Of a stretch of DNA of 64,000 nt, positions 1 through 6,702 are shown in pieces. Position numbers and translations under genes: made by a program. The stretch comes from Robiginitomaculum sp. (GTDB lineage Bacteria > Pseudomonadota > Alphaproteobacteria > Caulobacterales > Maricaulaceae): contig JAESQN010000031.1 of the NCBI GenBank assembly GCA_016765135.1, positions 1 through 64,000 of the forward strand, written 5' to 3'. The notes under the pieces are model-generated. The model saw only the letters and a list, made by a program, of their open reading frames with translations, was not told the DNA's origin and ran no database searches. How positions within the stretch are numbered: the first letter of the stretch is position 1; every line of letters begins with the position of its first letter.

Positions 1-2
1 TG

Positions 3-553
3 GATGATTACTCGCGCTACATTATTGCCTGGAGACTGTGCACGACCATGAAGACTTCGGACGTGACAGAAACTCTGGATATGGCCTTGCAAGCTTCTGG
101 CTGCGACCAAGTGCATGTGGTTCACAAGCCGCGTTTGCTATCTGACAACGGAGCTAGTTACATCTCCGGCGAACTGGCGGATTATATCAAAGATCAAGGT
201 ATGAGCCATGTGCGCGGCGCTCCATATCATCCGCAAACACAAGGCAAGATCGAACGCTGGCATCAAACCTTGAAAAATAGAATATTGTTGGAGCATTACT
301 TCTTGCCCGGCGACCTTGAACGGCAGATCGAAAACTTCGTCGAGCACTAGTGCGAAGCCTGCCCTTTTGGTACAACCACAAGCGTTACCACGAGAGCCTG
401 AAAAATGTCACACCTGCTGACGCATACTTCGGGCGAGCACAATCAATTTTAAACAGAAGGGAGAGGATTAAAAAACAGACTATCGAACATCGGCGCTTGC
501 ACCCCAAGGGCATTCCCTCGCTTCGCTCACAGCACAATACCGCAAAGCCGTAG
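3..553 (+). pseudogene. IS3-type (DDE/rve) transposase fragment, frameshifted
   Basis: This is the C-terminal half of an IS3-family transposase; its beginning lies left of the window. Frame 1 starts inside the catalytic core with DDYSRYIIAW (first Asp region), continues through LLSDNGASYIS (second Asp) and PYHPQTQGKIERWHQTLKNR (catalytic Glu), and stops at 348-350 after NFVEH. The expected next segment, YNHKRYHESLKNVTPADAYF, resumes at 371 in another frame and runs to the stop at 551-553. Removing bases 348-370 (23 bp) restores one continuous frame, so a 23-bp insertion broke the gene. A hairpin with arms 593-598 and 607-612 and a TGACGTCA palindrome follow and may belong to the element's right end, which I cannot delimit. 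Confidence 0.85.
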
Positions 554-662
554 CTTAGTATCAATCAACAAAGGTGAGAAAACTCTCTCTTAGCACAGGC
601 TTAAATCTGTGCCATAGGCGCTGACGTCAGACACTGTCATAGGTTAAAAGCACCGATGCCAC

Positions 663-773
663 TCAATTCTTGAAACTCTGCAAATTGCTGGAGATCATTT
701 CGGCGGCTTGCTGTAGGGAACTTTCTGTGAGGTGGGCGTAGCGAGCGGTTGTTGATGGTTGGGTGTGACCTAG
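663..773 (-). pseudogene. C-terminal remnant of a tyrosine recombinase
   Basis: The minus strand encodes LGHTQPSTTARYAHL followed by a short helical tail, ending at a TGA at 663-665. This is the last catalytic block of phage-type integrases: the His of LGH and the Tyr nucleophile of ARYAHL. Only about 36 residues remain. The reading frame loses integrase similarity just right of 773, where a truncated Fic gene begins on the opposite strand. It is too short to be functional and marks an older integration or deletion event, distinct from the intact integrase at 6703-8076. Confidence 0.75.
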
Positions 774-1386
774 CTATGAAGCCCCCTCCGCTAAACACCT
801 CAAAAAAGAAATGAAGGCATTTCTGAAATGGCTCAGCGGTAATGGTGACATGGATTTGGTCGTCAAATCTGCGGTTGCCCATTTATGGTTTATCACTCTT
901 CATCCATTTGATGATGGAAATGGTCGTATCGCTCGCGCCATATCTGACCAAACCCTCGCCCGCTCCGAACAAAGTCCCAGCCGCTTCTACAGCATGTCGA
1001 GCCAAATTCGAGAAGACCGCAAGGACTATTACAACATTCTTGAAAGCACCCAAAAAGGCGGGCTTGATATAACGCACTGGCTGGAATGGTACCTGGGCTG
1101 CCTTGACCGCGCATTTGACGGCGCAGAAATTATCCTCAGTAAAGTCCTGCAAAAAGCCGGTTTCTGGCAGAGCAACAGAGGCCGCACATTCAACGACCGT
1201 CAAACCAAAGTCCTTAACCGCTTGCTTGATGGTTTCGAAGGCAAACTAACCTCATCCAAATGGGCCAAACTAACCAAATGCTCCCAAGACACAGCCCTGC
1301 GCGATATAAATGATTTGCTAACGCAAGGTGTTCTGGTGAAAGAAATAGGCGGCGGGCGTAGCACGAGTTATGCTTTGGCGGGCTAA
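774..1386 (+). pseudogene. Fic-family protein, N-terminally truncated
   Basis: Fic proteins transfer AMP or related groups onto target hydroxyls. The signature HPFDDGNGR is intact at about residue 30 of the remaining frame. It is followed by the Fic helices and a C-terminal winged-helix-like region (KWAKLTKCSQDTALRDINDL, then GVLVKEIGGGRSTSY). The first in-frame ATG is at 811, but family-like sequence (YEAPSAKHLKKEM) already reads through from about 775, so the frame is open upstream and the usual N-terminal domain, including any inhibitory helix, is absent. The break coincides with the start of the integrase remnant on the other strand, suggesting a deletion joined the two. A residual protein from 811 (191 aa) is possible. 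I call it a pseudogene because normal Fic-DUF4172 proteins are roughly twice as long. Confidence 0.7.
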
Positions 1387-1928
1387 ACTCTAGAGAGATT
1401 TTTAATCATCTATTTAGAGTGAAAATCTACAAAAATATTGCGATAATCACACAGCAATATATTTACGGGATTTTGCTGCATTTTACGGCAAACACAGCCC
1501 TCACAAATCTTAAAACTCACCAAATCAGGATTCCCAAAAAGTGCGAAATACAGGGACGTAGCGGGACATGTAGGGGGTACGTGGGGACGTGGCCCAGCAG
1601 TTTTCCTATATGGCAGTGGGGTTTGCGCGGAACCGCTGGCCCACCCAAAAATGGCTCTGGCCCAGAAAAAACGATGTGCAGACAATGGCTTAGCCCATTT
1701 TGGGCCAAGCCCTTTATCTTGCCCTGACCCCGTGACTTAAAATCAGTCCTTTTTCTCACCCTTCCGAAAATGCCCTCATTTTGAATTTTACTCTAAAATG
1801 AGCAAAAAAACGCTTCGTATATTGGTGGCTGGATATGAGTTCGCTTATGTCCCGTCATGTCCCGCTATTGCCCAATTTACTCACATTGATTGCGCGACAA
1901 ATCTGCCAAAATATTTTATGCTCAAAGC
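1387..1928. other. 542-bp stretch without a convincing gene; GGGAC repeats
   Basis: I see no reading frame with credible composition. It contains a direct-repeat element at 1553-1569 (GGGACGTAGCGGGACAT) and a related 36-bp block at 1848-1883 described separately. An AT-rich part (1390-1480) and a part rich in TGG/CCC (1560-1740) suggest a mosaic of inserted pieces. Confidence 0.5.
1848..1883 (+). promoter_or_regulatory. 36-bp promoter/operator block shared with the integrase gene (copy 1)
   Basis: The block has two TGTCCCG repeats ten bases apart, then ATTGCCCA and TTTACTCA. It matches the reverse complement of 8117-8152 at 30 of 36 positions. It ends 45 nt before the ATG of the small gene at 1929; the other copy ends 40 nt before the integrase ATG at 8076. 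Same orientation and same distance to a start codon suggest a common operator or promoter rather than a chance repeat. Confidence 0.5.
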
Positions 1929-2108
1929 ATGAGAAATGATGAAGACATACCGACACATGAAATTGAACACGCCGCCGCAATAGCCGCTATGGTTGTCAAA
2001 GACTTTGGCGAAATATACTGGCCAATCTTTGAAAGGCTGGAGCGAGAGATTGAGCAAAGGCAGTCTCGCCAAAACAAATTAAACGCTCGCCTAAAACAAT
2101 TTCAATAA
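1929..2108 (+). CDS. Small hypothetical island protein (59 aa)
   Basis: A 59-residue protein starting MRNDEDIP, predicted mostly helical, with a WPIFERLEREIEQRQSRQ segment rich in Glu, Arg and Gln. A TTG at 1890 would add 13 residues, but the ATG at 1929 gives a better spacing to the 36-bp promoter block at 1848-1883. Small helical proteins of this type are common beside integrases in alphaproteobacterial islands, though I cannot assign a function. Its last 7 nt overlap the 3' end of rtcA on the opposite strand. Sharing its upstream block with the integrase suggests co-regulation with excision or integration. Confidence 0.55.
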   Translation: MRNDEDIPTHEIEHAAAIAAMVVKDFGEIYWPIFERLEREIEQRQSRQNKLNARLKQFQ

Positions 2109-3139
2109 TCGGGCAATGAAACCGTAACTTCCCAAAGCTTTCGTTCTAACTGACCGGTCTGAATTTCAACATCTAAAAATCTTTTTATGATCTCTATGTT
2201 TGTTCGAGTATGCTTTGTAATATCAGACGTTGTAAACACACCGCCGCCAAACAACGCCATCGGCAATAAAAGCTGATCTGCCATATATGCATCAACGGCT
2301 GCATCGCTTGTGAAATACTTCCGCGCTTCGTCCACGACGCCGTTGCCAACGGCTTCGGCGCGCACACCATGCTGGCCAAGGCCTACGAAAATTTCAGTGA
2401 CGTTCTCATACTCAATGGCAAGCGTAACCACATTCCCCGGGCCTGGGCCATCCACTTGCAAAATCTTTGCTTGGGATTTGTCCATATTCATACGCTGCAT
2501 GATCGATTTTATTTCTCGGTTAGCAATATCACGTTTTAAGTTGGCAAGTACGATAACAATGCTCGCGCCGGTCTTTTCGCCGCGCTTTGTGAGTGCAAGA
2601 GCGCGCGTCTCGTTTGATGGTTTTACCGACACGGTTATTTCTCCGCCGCCCGCCGGGTAAAATCCATGCCTAACCAGTTCTATATTTGCCTGTCCGCCCA
2701 TTTGATTAAACAATGGCAAAAAGGCACGGTCTAAATAATCAAATGTAGGTGCCCACAGATTATGGGTGCCGCCTGTAATCGAAACTTTCGACGCAGTTTT
2801 AGCATGACTAAGTATTGGAATGATGGTTTGCGCCACAAGGCATGTGCCGCCGGCGGAGCCGATTTCAAAACGGTAATCACCGCCTTCAATAGTATTTGGC
2901 GCAAAACTTATCTCCTCAGCACCAAGCACCAAACTTTCGGTCTTGGCACTGCAAATTTCTGCCGCCGCTTTGATAGAGGTTAAATGCTGCCGCATAAGCC
3001 CCGGTTTTCTGCGCCCTGCCCGAATGTTGTCTATACGCACAGGTATGCCCGTGATCGCAGACAAACTTATAGACGTGCGCAAAACTTGTCCGCCGCCCTC
3101 TCCTTCACTGCCATCAATACTGATGATACGTTTATTCAT
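2102..3139 (-). CDS. rtcA: RNA 3'-terminal phosphate cyclase RtcA
   Basis: RtcA converts RNA 3'-phosphate ends to 2',3'-cyclic phosphates via a covalent AMP-histidine intermediate. The 345-residue product opens MNKRIISIDGSEGEGGGQVL, the typical family start. It carries RAGRRKPGL and GSAGGTC motifs, a GFYPAGGGE segment, MADQLLLPMALFGGG and the C-terminal KHTRTNI whose His corresponds to the nucleophile. The ATG at 3137-3139 is chosen by alignment of the start; an in-frame extension to 3190 has no family support. It follows rtcB by 35 nt on the same strand and should be the last gene of the sigma54-driven transcript with the tRNA array. Confidence 0.95.
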   Translation of the reverse strand: MNKRIISIDGSEGEGGGQVLRTSISLSAITGIPVRIDNIRAGRRKPGLMRQHLTSIKAAAEICSAKTESLVLGAEEISFAPNTIEGGDYRFEIGSAGGTCLVAQTIIPILSHAKTASKVSITGGTHNLWAPTFDYLDRAFLPLFNQMGGQANIELVRHGFYPAGGGEITVSVKPSNETRALALTKRGEKTGASIVIVLANLKRDIANREIKSIMQRMNMDKSQAKILQVDGPGPGNVVTLAIEYENVTEIFVGLGQHGVRAEAVGNGVVDEARKYFTSDAAVDAYMADQLLLPMALFGGGVFTTSDITKHTRTNIEIIKRFLDVEIQTGQLERKLWEVTVSLPDY

Positions 3140-3174
3140 TGTATTCTCTATTTTGGTTAGGCGGCATCCGCCGC

Positions 3175-4431
3175 CTAACCTTTCACACAAACAACTTGCC
3201 TTAAAGTGTAGACGATTTCAACGAGGTCTTTCTGCGCTTCCATGACATCGTCAATGGATTTGTAGGCGGACGGGGTTTCGTCGATTACACCTGCGTCTTT
3301 GCGGCACTCGACATGTTTTACCGCGCCCAGATGTTCTTCAAGGCTTACTTCTTTCTTGGCTTGGGTACGGGACATTACCCGCCCCGCGCCGTGTGAGCAC
3401 GACATAAAGCTTTCCTCGTTTCCAAGACCGCGCACAATGTAAGAACGCGTTCCCATGGAACCTGGGATAATACCCATGTCGCCCTTGCGAGCGCGCACGG
3501 CGCCTTTGCGGGTGACAAAGATATTTTCACCGAAATGGTTTTCCCGCGACACATAGTTATGGTGACAATTAACCGCCTCCACTTCTGCATCGAACGGAAC
3601 ACTGAGCACTTCCCGCGCCGCCTTGATGACATTACGCATCATTACGGTGCGGTTGGAAAACGCAAAGTCCTGCGCCCATTCCACCGCCTGCACATAATCA
3701 TCGAAATGATCCGTGCCTTGCGGAAAATAAGCCAAGTCCCGATCCGAGATATTGATGAACCATTTTTCCATATCGCGCTTGGCAAGCTCAATAAAGTAGC
3801 GCCCGATTTTATTGCCAACACCCCGGGATCCGGAGTGCAACATAAACCAAACACGGTCTTCCTGGTCTAAGCACACTTCGATAAAGTGGTTACCCGTCCC
3901 GAGCGTCCCGAGATGTTTGAGGTTATTGCTCTTGCCGATTGACTTGTGCTTATCGACAATCAAATCAAACCGTTCGGCCAATCCAGACCAGGCCACCAGC
4001 GCCGTATCGGGCGCATCATGCCAAGAGCCCTTATCGCGCCTGCGACCAGATGTTCGTCCATGGGGCACAGCCCTCTCGATCGCAGAGCGCAAATGTCCAA
4101 GGCTATCTGGCAAATCTGTAGCCGTCAAACTTGTACGGCACGCCATCATACCACAGCCAATATCCACGCCAACTGCAGCAGGAATAATCGCATTTTTAGT
4201 CGGGATAACAGAGCCAATTGTTGCGCCAAGTCCAATATGTACATCGGGCATGACGGCAACATGCTTAAAAATAAACGGCATTTGTGCAGCTCGTAACAAT
4301 TGACGCTTAGCGCCATCATCAACGGGAACGCCCTGCGTCCACATTTTTACTGGTGCTCCACCTTCACCCATCATCACTTCATAGCCATGCTCTGTTGCAT
4401 GTTGCATTATTGTTTCTATATCTTGTTCCAT
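3175..4431 (-). CDS. rtcB: RNA-splicing ligase RtcB
   Basis: RtcB joins RNA 2',3'-cyclic-phosphate or 3'-phosphate ends to 5'-OH ends using GTP and Mn2+, and can reseal tRNAs cut by anticodon nucleases. At 418 aa it is close to the E. coli protein. Visible metal and catalytic motifs are VGVDIGCGM (Asp and Cys), LGTLGTGNHF, MLHSGSRG, NCHHNY and CSHGAGRVMS, whose His is guanylylated. The ending LRQVVCVKG is also family-typical. The ATG at 4429-4431 is preceded by AGGAG at good spacing; an in-frame upstream extension to 4485 would run into the tRNA-Arg gene. Located 46 nt after the last of four tRNA genes and 35 nt before rtcA. Confidence 0.96.
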   Translation of the reverse strand: MEQDIETIMQHATEHGYEVMMGEGGAPVKMWTQGVPVDDGAKRQLLRAAQMPFIFKHVAVMPDVHIGLGATIGSVIPTKNAIIPAAVGVDIGCGMMACRTSLTATDLPDSLGHLRSAIERAVPHGRTSGRRRDKGSWHDAPDTALVAWSGLAERFDLIVDKHKSIGKSNNLKHLGTLGTGNHFIEVCLDQEDRVWFMLHSGSRGVGNKIGRYFIELAKRDMEKWFINISDRDLAYFPQGTDHFDDYVQAVEWAQDFAFSNRTVMMRNVIKAAREVLSVPFDAEVEAVNCHHNYVSRENHFGENIFVTRKGAVRARKGDMGIIPGSMGTRSYIVRGLGNEESFMSCSHGAGRVMSRTQAKKEVSLEEHLGAVKHVECRKDAGVIDETPSAYKSIDDVMEAQKDLVEIVYTLRQVVCVKG

Positions 4432-4477
4432 TTTCGTCTCCTTATTTCTCTTGCGTACACTTTGGTACATTTTATTT

Positions 4478-4554
4478 TGGCACATCGGAAAGGACTTGAA
4501 CCTTTAACCTTCTGATTCGTAATCAGGCGCTCTATCCAATTGAGCTACCGATGT
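4478..4554 (-). tRNA. tRNA-Arg(ACG), island copy in the rtc operon
   Basis: 77 nt including encoded CCA. It has a perfect 7-bp acceptor ACATCGG/CCGATGT with discriminator G, D stem GCTC/GAGC, anticodon loop TTACGAA (ACG) and T stem AAAGG/CCTTT. The anticodon stem has one mismatch at its base (C-A). It begins with A1-U72 instead of the usual G1-C72. It differs strongly from the chromosomal tRNA-Arg(ACG) at 8199-8275. It is the last of four tRNAs before rtcB, 2 nt from the Asn gene. Confidence 0.85.
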
Positions 4555-4556
4555 AT

Positions 4557-4633
4557 TGGCTCGCGCGGCAGTATTCGAAACTGCAGCTACCAGATTAACA
4601 GTCCGGCTTCCCTACCAATAGGAACCCACGCGA
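4557..4633 (-). tRNA. tRNA-Asn(GTT), island copy in the rtc operon
   Basis: 77 nt with encoded CCA. Acceptor TCGCGTG/CGCGCGA has one G-U pair and an unusual U1-A72 start. D stem TTCC/GGAA, anticodon stem CCGGA/TCTGG with loop CTGTTAA (GTT), and T stem GCAGT/ACTGC are sound. Discriminator is G. All arms fold well, but the sequence is not typical of housekeeping tRNA-Asn. It sits 2 nt upstream of tRNA-Arg and 5 nt downstream of the aberrant tRNA-like gene. Confidence 0.8.
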
Positions 4634-4638
4634 ATATT

Positions 4639-4722
4639 TGGTCAGGGCAGCGGGATTTGAACCCGCGCCGCCCCAGCCTATTTAAAGGAACCGGGGACTC
4701 TTCCTAACTGAGCTACACCCTG
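4639..4722 (-). tRNA. tRNA-like gene with enlarged anticodon arm
   Basis: 84 nt with encoded CCA. Acceptor CAGGGTG/TGCCCTG (two wobble pairs), D stem GCTC/GAGT, and T arm GCGGG-TTCAAAT-CCCGC are tRNA-like. The anticodon arm spans 26 nt instead of 17. The best pairing is a 6-bp lower stem CCCCGG/CTGGGG, a TT bulge, then CCT/AGG closing a TTAAAT loop. No 7-nt loop with U33 at the right place is evident, so the anticodon is undefined (TAA or TTA could be read). It may be a decoy, a degenerate tRNA, or a tRNA whose arm was altered to escape a nuclease. Confidence 0.65.
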
Positions 4723-4732
4723 TGACCTTTAT

Positions 4733-4806
4733 TGGTTGACCCTGCTGGTTTCGAACCCGCATTTCCAGATCCAAAACCTGACGTCCTACCATTAGACGTA
4801 GGGTCA
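4733..4806 (-). tRNA. tRNA-Gln(TTG), island copy in the rtc operon
   Basis: 74 nt with encoded CCA. Perfect acceptor TGACCCT/AGGGTCA (U1-A72 is normal for Gln), D arm GTCT-AATGGTA-GGAC, anticodon stem TCAGG/TCTGG with loop TTTTGGA (TTG). The T stem GCGGG/CCAGC has one mismatch. D and anticodon arms closely resemble alphaproteobacterial tRNA-Gln, while acceptor and T stem differ. It is the first gene downstream of the sigma54 promoter at 4846-4860. Confidence 0.85.
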
Positions 4807-4819
4807 GTTTATTCCTGTG

Positions 4820-4849
4820 TTGCCCTGCCGTGTATGTGCGGCAGGGCAA
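4820..4849. repeat. Perfect 11-bp inverted repeat at the rtc promoter
   Basis: TTGCCCTGCCG (4820-4830) and CGGCAGGGCAA (4839-4849) are separated by 8 nt. The right arm overlaps the -12 element of the proposed sigma54 promoter, and the start site would fall in the spacer, so it cannot act as an ordinary transcribed terminator of the operon. It may be an operator or a cruciform-forming element. Confidence 0.6.
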
Positions 4850-4860
4850 CCATTCCGCCG
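4846..4860 (-). promoter_or_regulatory. Sigma54 (-24/-12) promoter of the tRNA-rtcBA operon
   Basis: On the minus strand the sequence reads CGGCGGAATGGTTGC. GG and GC dinucleotides have the required 10-bp spacing and the -12 element is TTGC, matching the consensus TGGCAC-N5-TTGC at its critical positions. The predicted start near 4834 is about 28 nt before tRNA-Gln. It agrees with the divergent gene encoding a sigma54 activator (RtcR). Confidence 0.6.
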
Positions 4861-4871
4861 TCTTGTTGAAC

Positions 4872-4891
4872 GCAAGTGCCTATTCACTTGC
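4872..4891. promoter_or_regulatory. Inverted repeat, possible RtcR upstream activator site
   Basis: GCAAGTG and CACTTGC form perfect 7-bp arms around a 6-bp spacer, starting 12 bp upstream of the -24 element in the rtcR-rtcB intergenic region. Activator sites for this class are often palindromic, though usually farther from the promoter, so the assignment is tentative. The region from 4975 to 5085 is very AT-rich and could bend or bind IHF. Confidence 0.3.
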
Positions 4892-5068
4892 TTAATCTTT
4901 CATCATTCAACATTTGTAATCTGCGATCCGGCGAACATGATGGGAAATGCTTTTTTACATAAACATCACAACTCGTTGTTTTTATTGAATATTTATCTAT
5001 TATTGCGCAAAATTTGGTAGAAAAAATACAATTTATCCATATTATTTATATTTATTTATAGGTTGTTA

Positions 5069-5079
5069 TATAATATAAT
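5069..5079 (+). promoter_or_regulatory. Candidate sigma70-type -10 element(s) of rtcR
   Basis: Two overlapping TATAAT hexamers (5069-5074 and 5074-5079) end 6-11 nt before the rtcR ATG, and no Shine-Dalgarno sequence is visible. If used, transcription would start at or beside the start codon, giving a leaderless or nearly leaderless mRNA. Confidence 0.4.
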
Positions 5080-5085
5080 AGTTAC

Positions 5086-6681
5086 ATGAAAAAAAATATT
5101 GCCATAGGGTTCCTAGGAATCAACTTAGATAGCGGCAGAGGGCCGAAGCGGTGGGAGCGCTGGCGGCCTAGCGTTGATTTGTGCAATCAGGCGGATTTAG
5201 TCATTGATCGCTTTGAGCTTATCCTCGACAGCAAGCACCTAAGCATTGCCCAGCAAGTTAAAGCCGACATAGAGCTCATCTCGCCAGAAACCAAAGTTGT
5301 TCTCAATGAAGTCGACATAGACAACCCTTGGGACTTAGGCGAAGTGTATGAGGCCTTGTTTGATTTTGCCAACCTTTACCGCTTTGATACCCATAAGGAA
5401 AATTATTTTCTACACATCACAACAGGTACGCATGTGGCACAAATTTGTTTGTTCTTACTCAATGAAGCCCATTATCTTCCGGGCAAAATACTGCAACTTT
5501 CGCCGCCAAAGCGCAGCAAGGCACAAAGCACAGGAACCGTATCTATTATAGATTTGGATTTATCTAAATATGATGCCATTGCAGATCGGTTTGAACGCGA
5601 GCGCAAATCCGATACCGCTTTTTTAAAGTCAGGCATTCAAACGCGCAATGCACATTTCAACGCACTGATTGATGAGATTGAGCACATCGCCGTCCGTACA
5701 CAATCCCCTGTTTTGCTGATGGGGCCAACGGGCGCAGGGAAATCTCATTTGGCCCGGCGTATTTATGAACTAAAAAAACGCCGCCGCCAAATAGAGGGCG
5801 AGTTTGTCGAGATTAACTGCGCAACACTGCGCGGGGAAACGGCAATGTCTTCCCTGTTTGGGCACAAACGCGGCGCATATGCGGGGGCAACGAAAGATCG
5901 CGCAGGCCTATTGCGCATCGCCAATAAAGGCATGCTCTTCCTTGACGAAATAGAAGAGCTTGGCCCTGATGAACAGGCTATGATTTTGCGCGCCCTGGAG
6001 GAGCAAAAATTTTACCCCGTAGGCGGGGATGCTCAAGTGAAAAGCGCGTTTCAACTCATTGCAGGAACCACTGCCGACTTGGTAGAATTGGTTGCCGCTG
6101 GAAAATTTCGCGAAGACCTGCTCGCGCGTATCAATATGTGGAGCTACGAACTCCCGGGCCTAAAAGATCGCCGTGAAGACATAGCGCCTAATTTGGACTT
6201 TGAGCTGAACAAGTACAGCACCGCCAACCACCGCAAAATGAGCTTCAATAAGGAATCCCGCACGGCTTACTTGAAATTTGCACTCTCTGGTGAGGCTAAG
6301 TGGACAGCAAATTTTCGAGACCTGACCGCTTCGGTGACACGCCTTTGTACTTTTGCAGAAGGGTCTCGCATCGGACTGCCAAGTGTGGAAAAAGAAATAA
6401 CGCGGTTAAAGCAAACATGGCGCTTGAGTGGAGACAACCATTTTGATGACATTTTACTTGGCCTTATGTCACAAGAGAAATTGGAAACAATAGACCCATT
6501 TGACAGGCCCGCGCTTGCTCATGTCATCAAGGTTTGCAAAAATTCTCATTCTTTAAGCGAAGCTGGCCGCACTCTTTATGCCGTATCTCGTCAAGAACGA
6601 AAAACAAAAAACGATGCCGACCGCCTTAAAAAATACCTGACTAAATTCAAACTCACTTGGGCTACATTGAAGAGTGGATAA
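5086..6681 (+). CDS. rtcR: Sigma54-dependent RNA-repair regulator RtcR (CARF-AAA+)
   Basis: RtcR activates rtcBA transcription with sigma54 RNA polymerase when its N-terminal CARF domain senses damaged-RNA ends. The 531-residue protein starts MKKNIAIGFLG, matching the family N-terminus, and keeps RWERWRPS and the CARF core to about residue 165. The AAA+ domain follows with Walker A GPTGAGKS (213-220), the sigma54-contact loop as GAYAGA (263-268, usual GAFTGA) and Walker B GMLFLDE (282-288). The C-terminal ~50 residues should hold the DNA-binding helix-turn-helix. It is divergent from the tRNA-rtcBA operon and converges on the integrase. The T-to-A change in the GAFTGA loop is unusual; I cannot judge its effect. 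Confidence 0.95.
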   Translation: MKKNIAIGFLGINLDSGRGPKRWERWRPSVDLCNQADLVIDRFELILDSKHLSIAQQVKADIELISPETKVVLNEVDIDNPWDLGEVYEALFDFANLYRFDTHKENYFLHITTGTHVAQICLFLLNEAHYLPGKILQLSPPKRSKAQSTGTVSIIDLDLSKYDAIADRFERERKSDTAFLKSGIQTRNAHFNALIDEIEHIAVRTQSPVLLMGPTGAGKSHLARRIYELKKRRRQIEGEFVEINCATLRGETAMSSLFGHKRGAYAGATKDRAGLLRIANKGMLFLDEIEELGPDEQAMILRALEEQKFYPVGGDAQVKSAFQLIAGTTADLVELVAAGKFREDLLARINMWSYELPGLKDRREDIAPNLDFELNKYSTANHRKMSFNKESRTAYLKFALSGEAKWTANFRDLTASVTRLCTFAEGSRIGLPSVEKEITRLKQTWRLSGDNHFDDILLGLMSQEKLETIDPFDRPALAHVIKVCKNSHSLSEAGRTLYAVSRQERKTKNDADRLKKYLTKFKLTWATLKSG

Positions 6682-6702
6682 CCGCAAACATATTTACGAA
6701 GC

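Noticed and set aside
1419-1727. 102-codon frame on the + strand (and frames on the minus strand) in the gap after the Fic remnant
   Set aside because: Low-quality composition, rich in Trp, Gly and Pro from GC runs, with no ribosome-binding site or family resemblance.
3535-4303. Long frames opposite rtcB
   Set aside because: Antisense shadows of a highly conserved gene; the rtcB frame has all catalytic motifs.
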